From positions 30,946,145-31,010,144 of the forward strand of contig OW028574.1 of assembly GCA_932294295.1 (NCBI GenBank): a stretch of DNA of 64,000 nucleotides. Reading direction: 5' to 3'. Below, in pieces: positions 57,701-61,872 of the stretch (the first letter of the stretch is position 1; each line of letters starts with the position of its first letter). The stretch is from Alitta virens. Its lineage: Eukaryota > Annelida > Polychaeta > Phyllodocida > Nereididae. Both the position numbers and the translations under genes were made by a program. The notes under the pieces were generated by a model. It made no database searches and had not been told where the DNA came from. It worked only from the letters and a program-made list of their open reading frames with translations.

Positions 57701-60688
57701 CTTGACATATATTGGTACCATACCTAATCTGCATAGCTAACCTCTTCATACTTTTGCAGTAACATCTGGTTTTTGTCAATTTCCTGTTGCTATGGTAACA
57801 GCTTTACAAATATTTTCATAAATTATTTGCTTTGATATCTTTGTCTGTACAGCTTCTACAAAACAGTCAAATGATATACTTTTGGTATCTCCAGACACCT
57901 TAGGGGAAACCCTCTCAGTAAAGAAGCATCATTGGAAAATAATTTATTTTTGTTTGTTGCTATGGAAACAACTTTATAATTAGTCAAATTTCCAGAGACA
58001 GCATCATAGATATGTAAACAAACATTTTGTAAGATATATTGAACACAGGAATTTAATATTTAACTTTTTGCATGTGAAGACTTCACTAATTTTAGAAATA
58101 TACTTTTTTAGTCTCTGGTTGCCAAGGAAATGTGTCTCTTTCCCCCTATTTCCTTATATAGGCAAATTTTGAATTAGATGGATACAATCAGGCTGAAAGA
58201 TAAAAAATAAACAAGAATTGCCAGTTATAAAGGCTTTTGCTAAGGCTGACACCCCATTTTGTCCTGTACTAATATATATATATATATTTTATGTTGCCGT
58301 AGCAACCTTATAATAAAAAATATCAGACCTGAAGGGCAGAAGCGTTACATCATTCATAACATGACAGGTGCATACATAAATTGCTCGTTGAACACGAGGT
58401 TTCATGGTAGAGGAGTTGATTTCTGATAATTTAACAAGGTTAATTTGCACTAAAGATGCTTTTTATTAGTTTAAAAATAAAAATGACTTGTTGCCATGGA
58501 AACTAATAAAAAGCATCTTCAGTCCAAAAAACGGACAAAACAATGACCAGTTTCAGGAATATCGGAATATTTCCAATTTAATGATACCAAATTTGATGAA
58601 ATGTTGATCAGTGCAAAAATGGGCCTTTTTTGTTCTCTTTTTATGGCTTTGGCTCCCTGAATATCTATACCCGGCTGATTGATGGTTTTGTTACCATGGT
58701 AACCAATCTAAAAAGTGTTGATATATATTATTTAGGCTATTGTAATTCTGTAATTCGGAACAATACAGATCGTTTGAGAGAATAAAAGGAACTTAAGGAT
58801 AAATATTCCGATTTGGATACCAAAAAAAAACATCTCCGGTCCAAGAAACTGACAAAACGAGTACTGGTTTCAAAAAATTCAGAAAATTTCCAATTCAGTG
58901 ATACCAAATTTGAGGAGGTGTGGATCGGTGCAAACAGAAATCCCAATTTTGAGGGGCTGGCCCCCTGACTATAGCAACGTTTTAACAAAACTTAAAAATT
59001 CACAGATATTTTAAATTTTGCTCTGTGATTGGTTAGAAATAATGCATGTTTACTTCTTAATTGTGACCGAAAATCTGTTACGAGTTATTAAAAAATTCGA
59101 CTTAGAAACTCTAACTTATGCAAAGATTGTTTATAAAAATAGAATAAATAAGGAATTTAAATGTTCCAATGATTTGACGAAGGCAAATTCAACTTATGCA
59201 AGGTTATATCCCTTATAGTCGGGAGTTCACTAACATTTTTGTTGGTTATATCCCGACGCCGAAGGGATATAGCCAACAAAAATATTAGTTAACTCCCGAC
59301 CATGAGGGATATAACTAACTTATATTGCATTAGGCATATTTACTAATTTGTTTGTTTTGTTTTAATGCCTTTATTACGCAAAAAGAAATTCAGTGCACTC
59401 AGGAGCTAGGGAGTTAACTAACAGTTTCGTTGGTTATTGCCCGCTTGGAACAACAGGAAAACAGTCTAAGTGGAGTATAACTCATGGTTATTCTTTTGAC
59501 AGGCATTGATCCGGTTGTCATAAATGTTATCGGCTATTCAACCATCAAAGACGAGCTTTATGGAATTGCTAAGGACAAGAGAACCTACCTGGTGTCCGGC
59601 GATTCTGGTGCAACTTGGTATTCCATGAGCAAAGCTAGGTTTGTACATCCTCCCATATATATATGGTTGGTCACAATGCTGCTGTACTGGTCTGAACTAA
59701 TTAACAGTATTCTAGATATTTTAACTGTTTATAACAATAAGTAACAGTTCCTTTTAACGAAGTGTTTACCCAGCCACAGTCAAATCAAATTGTTTATTTC
59801 ACAAAATATTTGGTTTTTGAATTGACCCCATGGGCAAAGGTAGCTAGTAACAGCTAGAAATTAAAAAGGAAATGATGAATTCAAAAAGAATTGTTTTTCA
59901 GGTTTAATAAGATGCAGGCAGAGACAGGATTCGTGGCACATGCTGCAGCAGGCTGGGTGAAAGATGCCACAGTCAGTGACCCACCATCAGCAGGCCTCAC
60001 AAAGGGAACATGGGCAGGTTAGTATACAAATATTACAAGATTAACTGCAATTATTACTATCACTGGGACAATGCTGCAGTTACCCTTGCACTTTTGCCCA
60101 CTGCATATGAGACTTTAGAAGTAAAATCCGAAATATTTTGAACCTACTACCTAATTGCTAAATTTTAATACATAATTTATTGTTCTACTTCTGCTTTGCA
60201 TACAAGCAATCCAAACACTGAATACAGGCGTCTACTTCATTGCCTAACACAAAATTGATATATAAAGGAAATTACACTTTTACAGATGATAACAACAAAA
60301 TATTTACGACCGATTTGTGTTTTTTGTTTTGTTTTGAATATGATTAACTGGCTAGGTGAAATTGATCGATGGGAATTAGAAAAAGTGTTTTGCCATTATA
60401 TTTAACAGACATACATCGGCAAATATTGTTTGAATAAACGAGCTAAAAATGCATGATTGGTGCAACATAAACGATTTTTCTCGTTCCAGAGGTTTAAATA
60501 AGATTATGTATACCAAACCACTATGAAAATCATCACAAGACAGATACACATGGTATCGTTAAAATATTCAATTTGACTATGTCAGTATAGTTATATCTTA
60601 ATGATTTTTCTTTTTCACAGCTGGATACAAAGGACTTTACAAGAGTGGCTCCGTGGTCGCTGATTGGACGAAGTGTTGTGCTCCTTGA
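19799..60688 (+). CDS. Large secreted multi-repeat protein with discoidin (F5/8 type C) domain, 31 coding exons
   Basis: Joined exons: 19799-19823, 20983-21086, 22439-22577, 23348-23532, 24213-24434, 33898-34192, 36829-37013, 37290-37460, 37807-38127, 38262-38521, 38861-38975, 39397-39528, 40026-40293, 40676-40881, 41527-41704, 41867-41966, 42165-42252, 43170-43337, 47302-47617, 48836-49079, 49401-49581, 50296-50521, 51600-51713, 53707-53879, 54583-54751, 55465-55509, 55753-55816, 56798-56847, 59503-59638, 59902-60017, 60621-60688. The sum is 5064 nt, or 1687 residues plus stop. Every junction is GT-AG and keeps one frame, which strongly supports the model. Order: signal peptide, RSKR site, eight related extracellular modules, discoidin domain (1378-1519), short Cys-containing tail. 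Many N-x-S/T sequons, no transmembrane segment and no GPI-like C terminus, so it is predicted secreted. Discoidin domains bind carbohydrate, lipid or protein ligands. The module family is unrecognised, so an adhesion or matrix role is inference. Intron 5 (9.5 kb) could hide an alternative exon. Confidence 0.9.
21087..22438 (+). other. Intron 2, no further feature
   Basis: Intron of the main gene; no repeat or exon-like segment could be recognised. Confidence 0.6.
22439..24434 (+). CDS. Exons 3-5: extracellular module 1 (residues 44-225)
   Basis: Begins AIPYPSSPENPTNVTFYL, right after the RSKR site. The hairpin motif is partial (KLCHPEVTHLGNKLSV; the second Cys is missing). Later landmarks are VIELGNVT and EVWVGQASITA, equivalent to L-G-x-h-T-N and W-V-G-Q-L-x-V in the other modules. 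Internal introns are in phases 1 and 0; the module boundaries are phase 0. Confidence 0.85.
23895..24098. repeat. Degenerate 20-bp minisatellite in intron 4
   Basis: About nine imperfect units of AAAAAGTTAGTSAAAATGTC, most regular at 24030-24095. It ends 115 bases before exon 5. The upstream part of the 24039 open frame is this repeat and not coding. Confidence 0.85.
26070..26230. repeat. Degenerate tandem repeat in intron 5
   Basis: Imperfect units of about 35-45 bp around AAGAGCAAACTGAAGCA and CAATATTCAAGAGCAAA, three to four copies. Confidence 0.6.
28648..31284. repeat. Array of X-box-like palindromes, roughly 140-190 bp apart
   Basis: Near-perfect GTTRCCATGGYAAC-type palindromes occur at 28648, 28833, 29019, 29937, 30086, 30428, 30783, 30920, 31107 and 31271, with a weak one at 30253. 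Most gaps are 137-187 bp; the larger ones (918, 355) are near multiples of 180. Sequence between palindromes is strongly diverged. This looks like an old tandem or element-derived repeat. The motif is the consensus bound by RFX proteins, which by itself does not show function. Confidence 0.7.
31980..32143 (-). mobile_element. SINE family G, copy 2, 3'-truncated
   Basis: The minus-strand head GGTGGCCTAGCTCAGTGGTAG and body match the other copies, but the 3' end stops at CTGTATTTC without the AATC end or simple-repeat tail. The B box is mutated (GGGTTCAATTCTC). Confidence 0.85.
33523..33711. mobile_element. Foldback element family 1, copy b
   Basis: The ends CAGCTAATTTTATAGACTTGG and, inverted, CAGCCAATTGCATAGACTTGG are bordered by TA on both sides. 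The inner arms carry ACTCCAGTTGATGTCATGTG and its mirror CACATGACGTCAGCTGGAGT. It lies 187 bases before exon 6. Confidence 0.85.
33898..37013 (+). CDS. Exons 6-7: extracellular module 2 (residues 226-385)
   Basis: Landmarks: GVMSVCSVAITSTGKNYDC (two-Cys hairpin), LVIGTVTNKG, then after a phase-1 intron ITVEFVMYLFDNATSVGN and KIWAGQLQVQA. The module starts and ends at phase-0 introns. A foldback element sits 20 bases inside the intron after exon 6. Confidence 0.88.
34213..34394. mobile_element. Foldback element family 1, copy c
   Basis: The ends CAGTCAAATTCATAGAG and, inverted, CAGCCAAATTCATTGAC are bordered by TA on both sides. The right arm has a perfect CRE palindrome, CATGACGTCATC, near 34350. 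It lies 20 bases downstream of the exon 6 donor. Confidence 0.88.
34395..35605 (+). other. Part of intron 6, nothing recognised
   Basis: AT-rich intron sequence; the 34688-34966 frame has no motif. Confidence 0.5.
35606..36696. mobile_element. Non-autonomous DNA element with CAGTGCAACCTG inverted ends
   Basis: The left end CAGTGCAACCTGCC...AGTGGTCA is mirrored by TGACCGCTTAACACAGGTTGCACTG on the right. Subterminal GTTTAGCAGCCA motifs are present near both ends in the same orientation. The left end follows TA. Such ends and interiors resemble pogo/Tigger-type elements, an inference from the end motif. It is interrupted by the hAT-type element at 35913-36392. No transposase frame remains. Confidence 0.75.
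35913..36392. mobile_element. hAT-type non-autonomous element nested in the element above
   Basis: 480 bp with an exact 8-bp target duplication CTTATTAC (35905-35912 and 36393-36400). The inverted ends are TAGGGCTCTACACCG and TAGGGGTCTGTATCG. An 8-bp duplication with TAGGG ends is characteristic of hAT elements. The interior contains repeated ACCGGT and CGATA motifs but no open frame. Confidence 0.85.
36709..36743. repeat. TAG trinucleotide microsatellite
   Basis: About eleven TAG units, 12 bases after the end of the nested element and 85 bases before exon 7. It extends into looser GTTGAAG repeats. Confidence 0.9.
37290..38127 (+). CDS. Exons 8-9: extracellular module 3 (residues 386-549)
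   Basis: PSFASFINGSSTVGVGDTVV opens the module. The hairpin MRICKVLAVFNGANIPC is split by a phase-0 intron directly after ICK. WDLGKITNFG and KLWLGQTSVTI follow in one uninterrupted exon, so the phase-1 intron found here in modules 2, 5 and 7 is absent. Both boundaries are phase 0. Confidence 0.88.
38262..39528 (+). CDS. Exons 10-12: extracellular module 4 (residues 550-718)
   Basis: APTFNMFFKNSSDQLWINES, then the hairpin MMTICKVEIIYVGGNFPC, then ALISLGQLSNVGF, then TIWVGQLQVTAKRAG. The phase-2 intron after TSK and the phase-0 intron after IYFK are at positions unlike the other modules. A SINE lies in the intron between exons 10 and 11. Confidence 0.88.
38528..38582. repeat. AATGTGAATCAT minisatellite at an exon 10 donor
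   Basis: Four to five units of AATGTGAATCAT follow the splice donor directly; the last unit served as target duplication for the SINE. Confidence 0.85.
38583..38782 (-). mobile_element. SINE family G, copy 3
   Basis: Flanked by the 12-bp duplication AATGTGAATCAT (38571-38582, 38783-38794). The minus-strand head is GGGGGCCTAGCTCAGAGGTAG with B box GGTTCGATTCC intact. The 3' tail is a CA repeat (GT on the plus strand). Confidence 0.92.
40026..40881 (+). CDS. Exons 13-14: extracellular module 5 (residues 719-876)
   Basis: Hairpin NLKVCLVKLMEIGTNLPC, then TTLDLGIVTNL at a phase-1 intron, then LRVRVIAQLDFQTGVTVG. The W-V-G-Q site has decayed to TAGWTNPTPSVFTATA. Boundaries are phase 0. Confidence 0.86.
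41021..41138. mobile_element. Foldback element family 2, copy in intron 14
   Basis: GATAGCACTCCAAATCGG on the left is mirrored by GATTTGGAATGCTATC on the right, with the same CATCG-rich interior as the copy at 9293. Confidence 0.8.
41315..41385. repeat. TATAA pentanucleotide microsatellite
   Basis: About a dozen TATAA units with a few interruptions, 140 bases before exon 15. Confidence 0.9.
41527..43337 (+). CDS. Exons 15-18: extracellular module 6 (residues 877-1054)
   Basis: NPSFSFNVYSPEGDG opens. Hairpin ELEICAVNVLHVGLNMPC, IDLGYICYH in place of L-G-x-h-T-N, then ITVEAVAKLLPNSS and IYVTQIKMTVLA. It is cut by three internal introns (phases 1, 2, 0), the most of any module. Exon 16 has an unusual donor, GTTGGT. 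A G-run lies in intron 16. Confidence 0.84.
42253..43169 (+). other. Intron 17, nothing recognised
   Basis: AT-rich intron sequence with no repeat or exon-like segment beyond short TCAA runs near 42400. Confidence 0.5.
43854..44041 (-). mobile_element. SINE family G, copy 4
   Basis: Flanked by the 14-bp duplication CTATTTTAGGATAG (43840-43853, 44042-44055). Slightly more diverged: the A box is TAGCTCAGTGGTAG, the B box is mutated (GAGTTTGATTCCTGG) and there is a short deletion near GATGGGCT. Confidence 0.9.
44460..46028 (+). mobile_element. Decayed non-LTR retrotransposon (CR1/L2/Jockey-like) in intron 18
   Basis: Across shifting frames the RT landmarks appear in order: DNYRP (44550-44564), AFDTLDHQ (about 44750), GVPQGSILGP (44904-44933), YADDTDMFF (44998-45024), LNKLSLNIGKSK (about 45080), and a C-terminal FIYNNMPDNF...FGFKFYIK (about 45600-45690). 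A 3' UTR ends AATAAAGAATCTGAGTCTGAG. Many stops and indels make it a pseudogene. It lies in the same orientation as the host gene and is not spliced into it in this model. Confidence 0.88.
46029..47301 (+). other. Rest of intron 18, nothing recognised
   Basis: AT-rich sequence with no further element. Confidence 0.5.
47302..49079 (+). CDS. Exons 19-20: extracellular module 7 (residues 1055-1240)
   Basis: VMTIKNFKIVSAGVNIGC keeps the second hairpin Cys but has Lys instead of the first. YISLGILTNS ends at the same phase-1 intron position as in modules 2 and 5. The second half (RVNSYTPEDDKITLEVECQM) is less regular. The final donor GTGGGT gives phase 2, so the module 7/8 boundary breaks the phase-0 rule. 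Confidence 0.82.
47658..47764. mobile_element. Foldback element family 2, copy in intron 19
   Basis: AAGATAGCACTCCAAATCGG and the mirrored ATTTGGAATACTATCTT enclose the CATCG-rich interior. It starts 40 bases after the exon 19 donor, inside a spurious read-through frame. Confidence 0.78.
48358..48420. repeat. Short palindromic tandem repeat
   Basis: Units AGACTGTCTGGTC, AGACTGTCTAGACAG, CTAGATTGTCCAGACAG and CTAGATTCTGCTAGACGG combine repeats with the palindrome CTGTCTAGACAG. Confidence 0.7.
49401..50521 (+). CDS. Exons 21-22: extracellular module 8, most diverged (residues 1241-1376)
   Basis: TPIVIDALLYHEATSSAEAH, DVSVTFFYPK and KFAGIVYC are a shortened version of the module's first half. 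Exon 22 (RILFTDAANFSIKLVVDASA) corresponds to the second half, with GRTVDSFAAG replacing the usual Trp motif. Acceptor choice matters: CAGCAG|GACACC is required for frame, and the CAG three bases earlier also keeps it, adding one residue. A NAGNAG-type alternative is possible. Confidence 0.78.
50522..51599 (+). other. Intron 22, nothing recognised
   Basis: No element or alternative exon that I can support. Confidence 0.5.
51600..54751 (+). CDS. Exons 23-25: discoidin / F5/8 type C domain (residues 1378-1519)
   Basis: The classic start CGMNPLGLEDKRIQDCQLDS is followed by YWTSAVRGGH, VVINFGNITRVNSIALEHPG, YRVQYSNDGVKY, then EARFMRVVFL and the closing RLEAYGC. First and last Cys (1378 and 1519) are the usual disulfide pair. 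At about 142 residues it is close to the normal 150; the loop around the usual F-x-G-N is altered (VIPTANYGTSVNN). Introns are phases 1, 0 and 1. An intron-borne foldback fragment begins 28 bases after exon 23. Confidence 0.93.
51741..51884. mobile_element. Foldback element family 1, degraded copy in intron 23
   Basis: CGACTTGGAAGCTGAACTCC and the mirrored GGAGTTTAGTTTCGAAGT keep the inner arms; the outer ends have decayed. Confidence 0.65.
52421..52485. repeat. CCATA pentanucleotide microsatellite
   Basis: About thirteen perfect TACCA/CCATA units in intron 23. Confidence 0.95.
53445..53482. repeat. TTAG tetranucleotide microsatellite
   Basis: Seven or so perfect TTAG units with a looser start. 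Confidence 0.9.
54335..54430 (-). mobile_element. Foldback element family 2, copy in intron 24
   Basis: CCCAGATGGCATTCAAAATCG on the left and CCGATTTGGAATGGTATCT on the right, with GTCGGCGCGATGTCGGCGACG inside in the reverse orientation. Confidence 0.8.
54839..55236. mobile_element. Foldback element family 1, copy d, split by a SINE
   Basis: The left end GCCAAATACATAGAGTTG and right end CAACTCTATGAATTTGGC are inverted repeats. The inner arms CTCCAAATGATGTCATGTGAA and mirror follow the SINE. The SINE sits at 54880-55072 in the left arm. Confidence 0.88.
54880..55072 (-). mobile_element. SINE family G, copy 5, inserted in a foldback element
   Basis: The 13-bp duplication CCCTTTAACTTGG (54867-54879, 55073-55085) is itself foldback sequence, so the SINE is the younger insertion. 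A and B boxes are intact. The tail is a CCCA repeat rather than CA. Confidence 0.93.
55465..60688 (+). CDS. Exons 26-31: C-terminal tail with Asp-box (residues 1529-1687)
   Basis: Six small exons encode DVCKTKPWETL, TTLYYCDAV, TLKCFSSADAATWKSI, DELYGIAKDKRTYLVSGDSG continuing ATWYSM, then WVKDATVSDPP, GLYKSGSVVADW and a final TKCCAP before TGA. SGDSGATW fits the Asp-box S-x-D-x-G-x-T-W of sialidase/Vps10-type beta-propellers, and ADAATW is a weaker relative. With about 160 residues it is too short for a full propeller. I do not recognise the domain as a whole. Confidence 0.8.
57461..58971. mobile_element. 1.5-kb element with long terminal inverted repeats enclosing an X-box-like array
   Basis: The left arm (57461-57628) and right arm (58814-58971) are near-identical inverted copies about 160 bp long, from TAGTCAGGGGGCCA through CACCGATCCA and GTATCACTGAATTGG to GGACCGGAGATG and GGTATCCA. 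Between them are X-box-like palindromes at 57621, 57786, 57956, 58293, 58490 and 58690 and a weak one at 58118. A third, more diverged arm-like copy lies at about 58529-58676. No transposase frame is present. It lies in intron 28. Confidence 0.85.
58452..58519. repeat. Perfect inverted repeat around an X-box-like palindrome
   Basis: AAGATGCTTTTTATTAGTTT and its exact complement lie on either side of GTTGCCATGG, giving a hairpin with arms of about 20 bp inside the larger element. Confidence 0.8.
59203..59315. repeat. Large near-perfect hairpin, 52-bp arms and 9-base loop
   Basis: The left arm 59203-59254 starts GTTATATCCC and the right arm 59264-59315 ends GGGATATAAC; loop GACGCCGAA. Arms differ at only a few positions. 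A partial relative (GGAGTTAACTAAC...GTTGGTTAT) lies at about 59407-59438. Probably a foldback element or its remnant; it is 188 bases before exon 29. Confidence 0.85.
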
Positions 60689-61441
60689 GCTGGTTCGTTC
60701 GTTTTTAACACTAGAGGGACAATGTGAAAATCACCAGATGGCGACTTAGTCATATTCATCAATTGTTAGTCATTTAAGTGTCAATGGATATCTTATTCAA
60801 CTAATGGAGAGACATTCACTGGATATTATGTGATACAAAAAGCACCTTTTTATGGCTGTGATTATTACCACATTAGTATAGGCCCGTATATAAAATATTG
60901 TTAACCCCCCCCCCCCCTCCCTTAAACCCGGGAAAGATAAACACTATCTGGGAAATGTAAGGCTTTCTTTGACATCATTAATTTGCAGTCTTATTTTCCA
61001 TCAATTGTTACAATCTGATATATAGTTTATTTTCATTAAAAAGTTCATACTTTTCATCAAATTTGGATGGCACAAAAGCATGATACACTGCCAAAAAATA
61101 AATGAATTATACTAAAATAAAAAAGATAATATGATGTCACCCTTATTCTCATGTTAAAAAATCGCAAGTAGGTCCTACATAATTTTTTCCCTTATAACCC
61201 AACATTTCCTTAAAGCGGGATATCAATTCATGTAGAATTAAAACAATACGACAAATTCTAAGGAACAATGTTCACGTAGAAGGGTTAATATATTATGTCA
61301 AAATTTGTAATTAATGTAAATATTGGATATTAATATACATAGTGTATGTACTGTTATCATGCAGATGTTACAAACACTGCATGTTGTCGTGAAAGAATTA
61401 AATTGTATTTAAACTGAGGGATTCTCGTTTTATTTAGGTGG
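60689..61441 (+). terminator. 3' UTR with candidate polyadenylation signals
   Basis: After TGA, AATAAA occurs at 61097-61102 and 61116-61121 and ATTAAA at 61397-61402. Any could be used; the sequence does not show which. A poly-C run lies at 60906-60918. Confidence 0.5.
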
Positions 61442-61445
61442 CCTA

Positions 61446-61872
61446 AAGTCCAATTCATGTGTGTGTGTGTGTGTGTGTGTGTGATTAGGGCTTTACGTCC
61501 TGTATTTCTGCACCAGTTGGGCTAATTAGGACAGGCAGAGACCATGGCAATGAGACGAAGGATGAAACAGCCATCCAACTTAGGCTCGACCCGGAATCTA
61601 ACCCGGGACCCAGCGGTTGGAAGCCCAGAGCGCTACCTCTGAGCTAGGCCCCCGCCCTGCAAAAAGTCCAATTCATAAAGTTGGAACCAGTCTCTTGGCC
61701 TTAGAATCTAAACTCCAGATGACGTCATGTGAATGTAGGCATCTCAATGACTTAGTACTCTCATCGGCTTAGGGAGCGCTTAAACCAATGAGAGCCCTGA
61801 ATTCGCATGACGTCCTCTGGAGTTTACCTTCCAAATACAGGAGACTGGTTTCCAACTCTATGAATTGGACTG
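61446..61872. mobile_element. Foldback element family 1, copy e, split by a SINE
   Basis: The ends AGTCCAATTCATAAAGTTGGAA and, inverted, CAGTCCAATTCATAGAGTTGG enclose arms with CTCCAGATGACGTCATGTGAA and its mirror. The right end is followed by TA. The SINE is inserted in the left end. It lies downstream of the main gene. Confidence 0.88.
61459..61662 (-). mobile_element. SINE family G, copy 6, inserted in a foldback element
   Basis: The 14-bp duplication AAAGTCCAATTCAT (61445-61458, 61663-61676) is foldback end sequence. The B box has one change (GGTTAGATTCC). The tail is a CA repeat. Confidence 0.93.
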
